From contig OX638330.1 in the NCBI GenBank assembly GCA_951812725.1, forward strand, positions 1,302,001 to 1,366,000: 64,000 nucleotides of DNA. Direction: 5' to 3'. This document shows positions 27,905 to 36,043 of this stretch, in pieces. Below the pieces are notes generated by a model. It worked only from the letters and a program-made list of their open reading frames with translations, did not search any database and had not been told where the DNA came from. Positions within the stretch are counted from its first letter, which is position 1. Every line of letters starts with the position of its first letter. Source of the DNA: an uncultured Caldilineaceae bacterium (lineage in GTDB: Bacteria > Chloroflexota > Anaerolineae > Caldilineales > Caldilineaceae). A program made the position numbers and the translations under genes.

Positions 27905-27909
27905 GGTCG

Positions 27910-29613
27910 ATGCGAGCTGTACCTGACGACCGAAAGTTCGTCATCGCCGACCAAAACTGCTACCAGGCCAATCTGGTCTGCCCGAACCCGCGCGGCTGGT
28001 ACCACTCTGTTGCCAATGTAGTGGCGACGCCGGCAGGATTGGTAGCGGTCTACCGGCTCTCCGACTCCCATTCTGCCGTCAGCACACATATCATGGTTGC
28101 CTACTCCAGTGACGGAGGACGGACCTGGTGTGGTCACCGCTCCATTTCGCAGCGCAACGTCTGGGAGCACCAGAGTGTCTGGGTTGCGCCGCAGTTGAGC
28201 CGCCTGCGTGATGGACGGCTCGTCATCATTTGTGATCTGGGCCATCGCACGTCGGGGGACGACTGGCCGCGCCTGGCGTTCTGGCAGCGGCCCCCCAGAG
28301 GTATGGCCAACTACCTGCTCTGGAGCGACGACCACGGCCGCACCTGGAGCGAGCCGGTTCAGTGCGACGAGGTTGGTGGTGAACCGGGGTATGTCGTTGA
28401 TCTTTCCGACGGGACGCTTGTGTATACCCGAACTGAGCCGATTGAAACCGATGTCTTCGAGAGTCCGCCCCCTCCAGGCTACAGCCTTTACTACCGCAAC
28501 ACAGCTGTGTTTTCCGATGATGGAGGCAAGTCCTGGCGTCGTACCGCCACGGTCGCGGACGACCCCTACCACGGTGACTCGGAAGTCGGCATTGTCGAAC
28601 TGGAGCCGGGCCATCTGCTCGCCGTCACCAGAATCGGATTCGGCAACGGTTGCTTTGGCCAGCCCAGCCGCTTCATTCACAGCTATGACAATGGCAGAAC
28701 ATGGGAGGAGCCCATACTCGCTCCTTTCTACGGCCAGCGTACCGCTGTACACAAACTGAGGTCCGGCAAACTGTTGGTCACTTACCGCAATCGCTGGGGA
28801 ACGTTTGCCAGCTATGCCTTCCTCTGGGATCCGGCTGAAAAGCTTGGCTATGAGCCGGCATCGTTCATCTGGGACGAATCTCGCTGTTTTCTTGACAGTG
28901 GTCACCTTACGCTGGCAACCGACTGCCCTCCGGAAGATCAGGTTTTCTTTTCGTTGTATCCAGCGCTTACAAGCGGCGCACGCGTGGAAATGGAGGCGGA
29001 ACTCCGTCTTGCCGATCAATCCAGCGGGGGCTGCGAACTCTATGCAGGCTGTCGCGTTCGCATTACGCCTCAGGAAATCTGCGTAACCCAAAGTAGCCAG
29101 GAAGAAGCTGCATTCCACAGCACGACAGGCTCGCCGGGGAATGGAAACGATTCACCCTCGATGCCGGCCTACCGCATTCCGTTGGATGGGACGCAGTGGC
29201 ACAGATACAAGATCGTGCGTTCGGAAGGCGAGATTGCTGTTTACGTCGACGGTCGCCTCCTTGTGCAAGAAGCGGCAAACATATCCGGGGCCCGGCTCGT
29301 CCGCTTCGGCAGCAATCTGCCAGGCGTCTCGCTCTGGCGATCGGTGAGCGCCTCGGTCGAGAATCCAGGCAGTCATAGCGTCGACTGGTCCTGGCGGGCG
29401 GACTCCGGGACCTATCCCGATCAGTTCCGGCGCGAGCGCATGGTCCGCCTCGACGCTACTGCCGACTCCGGCTATAGCAACTGGGATCAGATGGAGGATG
29501 GCACGGTCATCATCGCAGACTACACAAACGATCAGTTCAGAGACGCCAACTGGACGTCGGCCGCACAGCCGATAATCAAGGCATACATCGTCAGTGAAGA
29601 GGAGTTGACATGA
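27910..29613 (+). CDS. BNR/Asp-box sialidase-like protein with C-terminal lectin-like region
   Basis: 567 residues. Four Asp-box motifs (S-x-D-x-G-x-T-W) are present near residues 66-73 (SSDGGRTW), 139-146 (SDDHGRTW), 202-209 (SDDGGKSW) and 258-265 (SYDNGRTW), the sign of a six-bladed sialidase propeller. From about residue 330 a region with WHRYKIVRSEGEIAVYVDG resembles a concanavalin-like jelly roll. There is no signal peptide, so it is probably cytoplasmic. A TTG at 27901 is a possible longer start. It overlaps the next oxidoreductase (ATGA). Substrate and true sialidase activity are unproven. Confidence 0.75.
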   Translation: MRAVPDDRKFVIADQNCYQANLVCPNPRGWYHSVANVVATPAGLVAVYRLSDSHSAVSTHIMVAYSSDGGRTWCGHRSISQRNVWEHQSVWVAPQLSRLRDGRLVIICDLGHRTSGDDWPRLAFWQRPPRGMANYLLWSDDHGRTWSEPVQCDEVGGEPGYVVDLSDGTLVYTRTEPIETDVFESPPPPGYSLYYRNTAVFSDDGGKSWRRTATVADDPYHGDSEVGIVELEPGHLLAVTRIGFGNGCFGQPSRFIHSYDNGRTWEEPILAPFYGQRTAVHKLRSGKLLVTYRNRWGTFASYAFLWDPAEKLGYEPASFIWDESRCFLDSGHLTLATDCPPEDQVFFSLYPALTSGARVEMEAELRLADQSSGGCELYAGCRVRITPQEICVTQSSQEEAAFHSTTGSPGNGNDSPSMPAYRIPLDGTQWHRYKIVRSEGEIAVYVDGRLLVQEAANISGARLVRFGSNLPGVSLWRSVSASVENPGSHSVDWSWRADSGTYPDQFRRERMVRLDATADSGYSNWDQMEDGTVIIADYTNDQFRDANWTSAAQPIIKAYIVSEEELT

Positions 29614-30689
29614 CAAGATACCGAGCCGGTGTCATCGGCCATACCGGTCGCGGCAACTACGGCCACAGCCTGGACACCGTATACCTGGGAATGGAAGAGA
29701 TCGACCTGGTCGCCGTCGCCGATGCCGACGACGATGGCAGAGCGGCCGCGGGCGACCGGCTGGGCGTCGGCAGCGAAAACCTCTACGCTGATTACCGGCA
29801 GATGTTGGAACAGGAGGAGTTGGACATCGTCAGTGTCGCCCCTCGCTGGATTGACCAGAAGCATGACATGGTCATCGCTGCAGCCGAGGCCGGGGTGCGC
29901 GGTATCTTCTGCGAAAAGCCTTTCACGCAAACGCTGGCGAAAGCGGACGCAATGATCGAGGCCTGCGACCGCGCCGGCGTCAAAGTCGCGGTCTCCCACC
30001 AGGGCCGCGTCAGTCAGTATTCGCACAAAATAAAGGAAATGATTGCGGCCGGAGCCATAGGCGAAGTCAAGGAAGTCTACAGCGCCGGCAAACAGGACCA
30101 TCGCGGCGGCGGCCAGGACCTGATGGTCCTCGGCACACACTCACTCGACATGCTCTGTTTTCTTTTCGGCCATCCTCGCTGGGTACAGGCCTATGTCCTC
30201 CAGGACGGAGAGGACGCCGGACCGGAACATGCACGTCAGGGCGATGAAGAGATCGGCCCCATCCTCGGCAATCACCTTGAAGCCACTTACGCTTTCGATA
30301 ACGGCATTATGGCCACCTTCCACTCGCACCGCCGTGAAGTCCGTCCCGGCCCCCGCCCGGGCGGACTGCAAATCCACGGAACTGAGGGCATTCTGCTCAA
30401 CTGGGACGGATACCTGTTGCACTGCCCCCATCCTAACTTCAACCCTGCCATGGTCGAGCCGGCCTGGAAGGTTGTACTGAAACCGGATAATCCCGGCTTC
30501 GACACGTTAAATGCCTACATGGTGCGCGATCTGATCGCCGCGTTCGAGGAAGGCCGCGAGCCCATCTCAAGCGGACGCGACGCCCGCTGGTCGCTGGAGA
30601 TGATTCTTGGCGTCTACACCGCACATCGGCATGGGCGGACGACCTTTCCTCTGGCAGATCGTGAACACCCACTGCGAGACTGGGTCTGA
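29610..30689 (+). CDS. Gfo/Idh/MocA family oxidoreductase
   Basis: 359-residue NAD(P)-dependent dehydrogenase. Visible are the opening AGVIGHTGRGNYG, the catalytic GIFCEKPF motif near residue 97, and AVSHQGR followed by a His/Asp-rich substrate region. Its ATG overlaps the stop of the sialidase-like gene, indicating translational coupling. It is the third full Gfo/Idh protein within 6.2 kb; such sets often act in sequence to oxidise, epimerise and reduce a sugar during glycoside breakdown. Confidence 0.88.
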   Translation: MTRYRAGVIGHTGRGNYGHSLDTVYLGMEEIDLVAVADADDDGRAAAGDRLGVGSENLYADYRQMLEQEELDIVSVAPRWIDQKHDMVIAAAEAGVRGIFCEKPFTQTLAKADAMIEACDRAGVKVAVSHQGRVSQYSHKIKEMIAAGAIGEVKEVYSAGKQDHRGGGQDLMVLGTHSLDMLCFLFGHPRWVQAYVLQDGEDAGPEHARQGDEEIGPILGNHLEATYAFDNGIMATFHSHRREVRPGPRPGGLQIHGTEGILLNWDGYLLHCPHPNFNPAMVEPAWKVVLKPDNPGFDTLNAYMVRDLIAAFEEGREPISSGRDARWSLEMILGVYTAHRHGRTTFPLADREHPLRDWV

Positions 30690-30794
30690 GTTGCGCGGCC
30701 TGCGCGTCTCGCACAGTGCGACCCTTTCGGGGTATTGCCGTTCAAATACTGGTAGACAGAATCCGACAAGTTCCACCTCAACGGAAAAGGCACA

Positions 30795-31667
30795 ATGAAA
30801 CGAATCAATCAGATTATCGAGCTTCTGGAAGCAGGTCAACCGGTCTATTGGGACGGCGGCCGCACATTGACTTTTGAAGGCGGCGTGCAGTCGGCACAGA
30901 CCCACGCGGACTGGCTTGTAATCGGCATTGAGCATCAGCCATTTGACGTGGCGGGGCTGAACGCATTCATGCGGGGGCTGGTGGCAGGCGGGCCGACCCG
31001 GACCGGTCATCGCACCCCGCCGGTGCTGGTCACGCTGCCCTTTGACGGCGTCGATGAGTATGTCGTGCGCAATAACGCCTGGATGATCAAGCAGGTCCTG
31101 GCGACGGGCATTCACGGCATTTTGCTATGCCATGTCGAATCGCCCGGCGCGGTCAAGGAGTTCGTCGAGTGGGTGCGTTTCCCTTTCCACACGCCCGGTG
31201 TCGGCGAAGGGCTCGATATGGGCCGGCGCGGTTCGGGCGGTCAGGACAACGCCGCATATGTCTGGGGCGTTCCGACGCAGGAGTACCTACGCAAGGCGGA
31301 CGTGTGGCCGCTCAACCCGGGCGGTGAACTGATCCTGGGAATCAAGATTGAGAACATTCGCGCGCTCGCTAATGCCGAGGCCAGCACGAGCGTGCCGGGT
31401 ATCGCATTTGCTGAGTGGGGGCCGTCTGATATGCGTATGACCTTTGGCTACGACACGGTGCGCACGCCTGAGAATACCGAAGAAGGCGACCTCAAAGCAG
31501 CCCGCAACCGCGTCTTCGCCGCCTGCAACGCGGCCAAAATCGGCTTCCTCGACGGCGTTGACGCCGACAACGTGGCCGCCAAAATCGACGAAGGCATAAC
31601 CTTTCCCGCCGGAGACGAGGCGGCAGCAATCGCCGGCCGGAAGCACACAGGGCGTACTTTCGGCTGA
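30795..31667 (+). CDS. HpcH/HpaI-like aldolase/citrate-lyase family protein
   Basis: 290-residue TIM-barrel protein with the HpaI pattern. LVIGIEHQPFD near residue 42 corresponds to the family's acidic/His catalytic strand, GIHGILLCHVESPGAVKEFV to the middle strand, and GIKIENIRALAN with PGIAFAEWGPSDMRMTFG to the metal-binding Glu and the GPxDL loop. These enzymes cleave 2-keto-3-deoxy sugar acids or related hydroxy-keto acids to pyruvate and an aldehyde. It ends the 20-31 kb catabolic run, 105 bp after the last oxidoreductase. The sequence is divergent, so the reaction is inferred. Confidence 0.75.
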   Translation: MKRINQIIELLEAGQPVYWDGGRTLTFEGGVQSAQTHADWLVIGIEHQPFDVAGLNAFMRGLVAGGPTRTGHRTPPVLVTLPFDGVDEYVVRNNAWMIKQVLATGIHGILLCHVESPGAVKEFVEWVRFPFHTPGVGEGLDMGRRGSGGQDNAAYVWGVPTQEYLRKADVWPLNPGGELILGIKIENIRALANAEASTSVPGIAFAEWGPSDMRMTFGYDTVRTPENTEEGDLKAARNRVFAACNAAKIGFLDGVDADNVAAKIDEGITFPAGDEAAAIAGRKHTGRTFG

Positions 31668-32004
31668 GCGAGCATTGCCATAGCAAAGCGGGGAGATTAG
31701 CACACGCCTGCAGTTGCGGCGCTGGCGTTAGCCCCGCTGACCTTTCTGTTTTTCTTAACCCCAATTCGTAGGCTGCCAGGTAGGCAAGAACCGGCCTTCC
31801 TGCTGTCTGCCTTCGCCAACACACCCGCCGAACTGCAATAGGCTTTGTTCTTCCTGTTTCCAACAGGCGGGGAATCCCTGACGCCTCCAAAATCACCCTA
31901 TTCTGTGGGCAAGAGTCATTCGCCGCGAAGTGTGCCCTTCCGCCCACAAATGCAATTCCATGTCGATTCTGAGCCCTGTCAGGGCCAACTGCTGTCCCGT
32001 AGTC

Positions 32005-32024
32005 GGCCATGCCCGGCCTTTTTT
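32005..32024 (+). terminator. Short terminator-like hairpin
   Basis: GGCC, a six-base loop and GGCC, followed by six T. It lies about 340 bp after the aldolase gene and just before the promoter of the next binding protein. The stem is only 4 bp, so the call is tentative. Confidence 0.4.
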
Positions 32025-32030
32025 GCATGC

Positions 32031-32060
32031 TTGACAAGCCATCCCCGTCGTTGATATATT
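32031..32060 (+). promoter_or_regulatory. Sigma-70-type promoter
   Basis: A perfect -35 TTGACA (32031-32036) and a -10 TATATT (32055-32060) are separated by 18 bp, in an AT-rich patch. The element is about 90 bp upstream of the binding-protein start at 32151 and is the clearest promoter in the window. Confidence 0.75.
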
Positions 32061-32150
32061 ATTTTATGTAAATTCCACGCTTCCATTCCCATTGCAGCCA
32101 AAAGCGTCTCAGTAGCGTCTATTGAAGGTACAATCAAAAGGAGGTAGAGA

Positions 32151-33878
32151 ATGTCTTCGCACAAGTACGTCGCATTTCTTCTCGTCCTGGCCCTGATTGT
32201 GGTCGCCTGTACCCCGGCGACGGTTGAGCCGGCCGCCGACCAGCCAGCGGAAACCATGGCTGAGGCCCCGGCAGAAAGCGCTTCAACCGGGGACGATGTC
32301 TGCCCCGCGCGCGGCGGTACACTGGTCCTGGATTTCAGTTCAAGGGCTCTAGTGGTACCTATCTGGGGTTGGGGCTACGAGCAGCAGAAGCTTGTTTTCG
32401 GCAAGCTGATCCGCACCGGCACCGACAACGTTCCCCACCCCGACCTGGCAGAAAGCTGGGAGATCAGCGATGACGCCACAGAGTTCACTTTCCACTTGCG
32501 TCAGGGCGTAAAGTGGCATGACGGCGAGGATTTCACCGCCGATGACGTGGCCTTCACCTGGACGTGGCACAACGACCTTGACAGCCCATGGGTGAACCCT
32601 GCCCAGCCCGGCAACTGGATAGCGCTGAAGGGTTCGCTGGACTACCTCGATGGTAAGACCGATGAGATCGAGGGAATCCAAGTGATTGACGATAACACTG
32701 TGCGCCTCATTCTCGCCGAACCGGACGTAAGTTACTTTTCCCGCTTCATAGGCAGCATCAATATCCTGCCCGAGCACATCTACAGCCAGTGGCGTGTGCC
32801 CGACCTGAAGGACTCTGGCAATCCGCTCTGGTTCACCACCGAGACACAGATCGGCACCGGTCCCTTCAAGTTTGTGGACGGGAAAAAGGATGAGTACTTC
32901 CGCCTGGCGCGCAATGACGACTATTGGGAAGGGTCGCCTTGCCTCGACGGCGTCCTGTTCCAGAACATGGGCCCGCCCGACACGCAGTTTATCGCCCTGC
33001 AAAAGGGTGAACTGGACCTGATGAAGGTGGAAGGCAACTTCTATCAACAGGCCAAAGACTTGCCTGATATCGACGTTCAGACGCAGCGACTGAACTATAT
33101 CAGCGTTTTTGTCGGCAACCTCAGTCAGCCGGCCTTCTGGGACAAACGGGTGCGCATGGCCATAAGCCACGCCATAAACCGCCAGGAGATCGGGGACGCC
33201 GTCTACTTCGGGCTGCGCGAACCTTGGCACACCTTCTCCTTCGTTGATGGCTGGACCAATGACGAGGTGCCTACCTATTCTTACGATCCGGAAAAGGCGA
33301 TGGCCCTGCTGGCAGAGGCTGCCGCTGACGGCGTATGGGACGCCGAAAAAGAGCACGAACTGATCTACTACCATAGTGGCACAGAGGCGAAGAACTTCAT
33401 GCTTCTGATGCAGAAGTACCTCAGTGAGGCAGGGATCAACGTAAAGGTCATTCATGTGCCAAACGAGGCCTGGAACGATCGAGTAGCCGAAAACAAGCAC
33501 TCCTTCTCCCATGCCGGCTGGGGGAACCCGGTCGATCTCCACGGCTACTATCGAACCTACCGCTGTGACAATCCTCCCAACCAGAGAGACGTGGTCTGGC
33601 CGACTGACGGCTCACTCGACGCCGTATGCGCTCAGATAGATGCGCTGTTCGTCGAGGCCAAGGAAACGGGCGATACGGATCAACGCAAGGCCCTCTACGA
33701 CGAGATACAGCAGATCATCGCCGAGAACGTGATCGGATATATCCCGCTCCACCGATACCATATGGGTTATGCGATCAGCAAGAATGTCGGCGGAATGGAC
33801 ACCTATGCATTGGGCGGGATGCACGACTACCAGTGGTCGAAACTCAACGCCCATTTGTGGTACAAGATGGAAGAGTAA
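32151..33878 (+). CDS. Extracellular solute-binding lipoprotein, family 5
   Basis: 575-residue binding protein with a signal peptide ending in VVAC (Cys20), a Pro/Ala/Glu-rich tether and the SBP_bac_5 domain (VKWHDGEDFTADDVAFTW, a very typical family segment, near residue 125). AAAGGAGG precedes the ATG and a strong promoter lies upstream. A perfect 11-bp hairpin follows the stop, then two permeases. The position near glycosidase-like genes suggests a sugar or glycoside ligand, but the family also carries peptides. Confidence 0.92.
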   Translation: MSSHKYVAFLLVLALIVVACTPATVEPAADQPAETMAEAPAESASTGDDVCPARGGTLVLDFSSRALVVPIWGWGYEQQKLVFGKLIRTGTDNVPHPDLAESWEISDDATEFTFHLRQGVKWHDGEDFTADDVAFTWTWHNDLDSPWVNPAQPGNWIALKGSLDYLDGKTDEIEGIQVIDDNTVRLILAEPDVSYFSRFIGSINILPEHIYSQWRVPDLKDSGNPLWFTTETQIGTGPFKFVDGKKDEYFRLARNDDYWEGSPCLDGVLFQNMGPPDTQFIALQKGELDLMKVEGNFYQQAKDLPDIDVQTQRLNYISVFVGNLSQPAFWDKRVRMAISHAINRQEIGDAVYFGLREPWHTFSFVDGWTNDEVPTYSYDPEKAMALLAEAAADGVWDAEKEHELIYYHSGTEAKNFMLLMQKYLSEAGINVKVIHVPNEAWNDRVAENKHSFSHAGWGNPVDLHGYYRTYRCDNPPNQRDVVWPTDGSLDAVCAQIDALFVEAKETGDTDQRKALYDEIQQIIAENVIGYIPLHRYHMGYAISKNVGGMDTYALGGMHDYQWSKLNAHLWYKMEE

Positions 33879-33888
33879 TTCCGGTACA

Positions 33889-33928
33889 CCATCCCACTCT
33901 GCTTCTGTTTTGCGGCGGAGTGGGATGG
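33889..33928 (+). terminator. Hairpin between binding-protein and permease genes
   Basis: CCATCCCACTC pairs perfectly with GAGTGGGATGG across an 18-base loop, starting ten bases after the binding-protein stop. There is no T-run, so it probably protects the 3' end of the binding-protein transcript or attenuates it. The equivalent place in the cluster at 21824 also holds a hairpin. Confidence 0.5.
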
Positions 33929-34019
33929 ACCCCGACCCTCGCTACCGCCTGCCTACGATGCTGCGCGCGCTGAACGGCCAGGGCAGGCGGGTTATTCCGC
34001 AACCATCTGAGAATCCTCG

Positions 34020-34991
34020 ATGACCCGATACATAATTCGCCGCCTCTTGATCGCCGTTCCCGTCTTATGGGGCATTATCACAATCACATTCATAATTAGC
34101 GAGATCATGCCTGGCGACTACGTTGATGCGCTTGTTCCGCCCAATCTTCGGCTGGAGATGGGCGTAGATGAGGCGCAGCTCCAGCGACTGCGCGAGTCCT
34201 ACGGGCTGGATAGACCGGTCATCGTACGCTATGGCATCTGGCTGCGTGAACTCCTTTTGCACGGCAACCTCGGCTATTCATTTCTCACCGGGCAACCGGC
34301 TCTGCAGGAGATGGCCCAAGTCTTGCCTGCAACGTTGCAACTCTCCGTCGTTACTATTCTCTTTTCCCTCGTTGTCGGTACATCCCTGGGTATCATTTCA
34401 GCCATCAAGCAGTATTCCGTGCTCGATCATCTTCTCACTTTGCAGGCTTTTGTCTGGATATCGACGCCCGGTTTTGTATTTGCCATCATTGCTCTCTACC
34501 TGTTCTCACTCAAGCTCCCTCTCTTCCCAACCGGCGGCAGGGCGCCGCTCGACGGTCCCGACAATATTTTCGTCCGTCTCCACTATCTGGCCTTGCCGGC
34601 GCTTGTCCTCGGCTTCGAAGGGCTGGCCGGCCATATGCGCTATGCCCGCGCCAGCCTGTTGGAGGCACTCGGCGCCGACTACGTCCGCACCGCTCGGGCA
34701 AAGGGCCTGCCTGAACGATCCGTCTATCTGGGCCACGCTTTTCGCAACTCCCTGCTGCCGGTAGTCACCCACATCGGCCTCTCACTGCCGGGCATTATCG
34801 GCGGCTCGTTCATAATCGAGACAATCTTCGTCTGGCCGGGCATGGGCAAGCTGGGCATGGAGTCGGTCTTCATGCGCAACCAGCCGATGATCATGGCGAT
34901 GAACCTGATCGGTTCTTCGATGGTTCTTTTCGCCAATCTCCTGGCCGACATCACCTATGCCTGGGCCGATCCCAGGATCCGCTACGAATGA
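34020..34991 (+). CDS. ABC transporter permease, DppB/OppB type
   Basis: 323-residue membrane subunit with the standard N-terminal helix (RRLLIAVPVLWGIITITFII), the LRESYGLDRP periplasmic motif, and the EAA loop YVRTARAKGLPERSVYLGHAF near residues 220-240. The C-terminal family ending is WADPRIRYE. It lies 10 bp before the partner permease, whose RBS follows its stop. It carries the substrate captured by the protein encoded at 32151. No ATPase gene is adjacent. Confidence 0.93.
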   Translation: MTRYIIRRLLIAVPVLWGIITITFIISEIMPGDYVDALVPPNLRLEMGVDEAQLQRLRESYGLDRPVIVRYGIWLRELLLHGNLGYSFLTGQPALQEMAQVLPATLQLSVVTILFSLVVGTSLGIISAIKQYSVLDHLLTLQAFVWISTPGFVFAIIALYLFSLKLPLFPTGGRAPLDGPDNIFVRLHYLALPALVLGFEGLAGHMRYARASLLEALGADYVRTARAKGLPERSVYLGHAFRNSLLPVVTHIGLSLPGIIGGSFIIETIFVWPGMGKLGMESVFMRNQPMIMAMNLIGSSMVLFANLLADITYAWADPRIRYE

Positions 34992-35001
34992 GGTAAGCGT
35001 C

Positions 35002-35943
35002 ATGGCACGTACGACTGCCACCTCTGCGGACAGCGAAGGTGAAGCGCCGCAATCAACCGACGCGCAACTTAGGTCAGGCGCGTGGCATGCCCTGCCCGAG
35101 CCCGAGAATCGATTTCTTCGCCGTTTCCGGCGGCACACCTTGGCTGTCATCGGAGTTTCGGCGCTGGTACTCTTTGCGCTGCTCGCGATTCTGGCTCCCC
35201 TTGTAACATTTCACGATCCCAACGGCATCGACTTGACAGTTATGCGGCAAGCCCCCTCTACTGCTCACATCCTCGGCACCGATCCCCTGGGACGCGATGT
35301 CTGGACGCGCCTTGTATACGGCACCAGGGTCTCGCTCGCGGTCGGCCTCGTCGCCGTCAGTATCTATGTCACCATCGGCGTCGTCCTGGGAGGACTCGCA
35401 GGCTACTTCGGCGGCCGCGTTGACATGGTTCTGAGTCGCTTTACCGATATGATGATGTGCTTCCCCTCCTTCATGCTCATCGTCACCGTCGCCGTGATCC
35501 TGCCCCCCAACATCTTCAATGTGATGGTAATCATCGGGCTTTTTGGCTGGACCGGAATAATGCGCTATGTACGCGCTCAGTTTCTTTCGCTGCGAGAGCA
35601 GGATTTTGTGCTTGCTGCACAATGTGTAGGAGTGGGCAGCGGACGTATCGTCTTCCGCCACATTCTCCCCAACGCCATCGCCCCGGTGGTGGTGGCGGCG
35701 ACAATGGGCTTGGCAGGGGCGATCATAACCGAGTCCGGCTTGAGTTTTCTGGGCCTGGGCGTCCAGCCGCCTATGTCCAGCTGGGGAAGCATGCTGCAGG
35801 ACGCCATGTCGCTGCCCATCCTGCAAACGATGCCGTGGCTATGGCTGCCCTCCGCGATTGCGATCGCTGTCACCACGCTGTCAGTCAACTTCATCGGCGA
35901 TGCTCTTCGCGACGCGCTCGATCCCCACACGAGTCTCGGTTGA
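35002..35943 (+). CDS. ABC transporter permease, DppC/OppC type
   Basis: 313-residue partner permease. A soluble N-terminal tail is followed by a first helix near residues 45-65, then LGTDPLGRDVWTRLVYG, the EAA loop (QDFVLAAQCVGVGSGRI) and LSFLGLGVQPP. The start at 35002 is supported by GAGG upstream; a longer frame overlaps the preceding gene without a clear binding site. As in the 20-24 kb cluster, no ATPases accompany the permeases, so shared ATPases must serve it. Confidence 0.92.
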   Translation: MARTTATSADSEGEAPQSTDAQLRSGAWHALPEPENRFLRRFRRHTLAVIGVSALVLFALLAILAPLVTFHDPNGIDLTVMRQAPSTAHILGTDPLGRDVWTRLVYGTRVSLAVGLVAVSIYVTIGVVLGGLAGYFGGRVDMVLSRFTDMMMCFPSFMLIVTVAVILPPNIFNVMVIIGLFGWTGIMRYVRAQFLSLREQDFVLAAQCVGVGSGRIVFRHILPNAIAPVVVAATMGLAGAIITESGLSFLGLGVQPPMSSWGSMLQDAMSLPILQTMPWLWLPSAIAIAVTTLSVNFIGDALRDALDPHTSLG

Positions 35944-36043
35944 AGTGCTGAAGAATGACACGGCGCCTCGACATGTCTAAGGCGTTCCCTGTTTTGCCAT
36001 TTTCAGGCTGGTGTCACTTCCCTTGCTGCCAGGAGAATCTCCT

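Noticed and set aside
27847..29118. Long minus-strand frame opposite the sialidase-like gene
   Set aside because: Antisense shadow; the Asp-box motifs on the plus strand show which strand codes.
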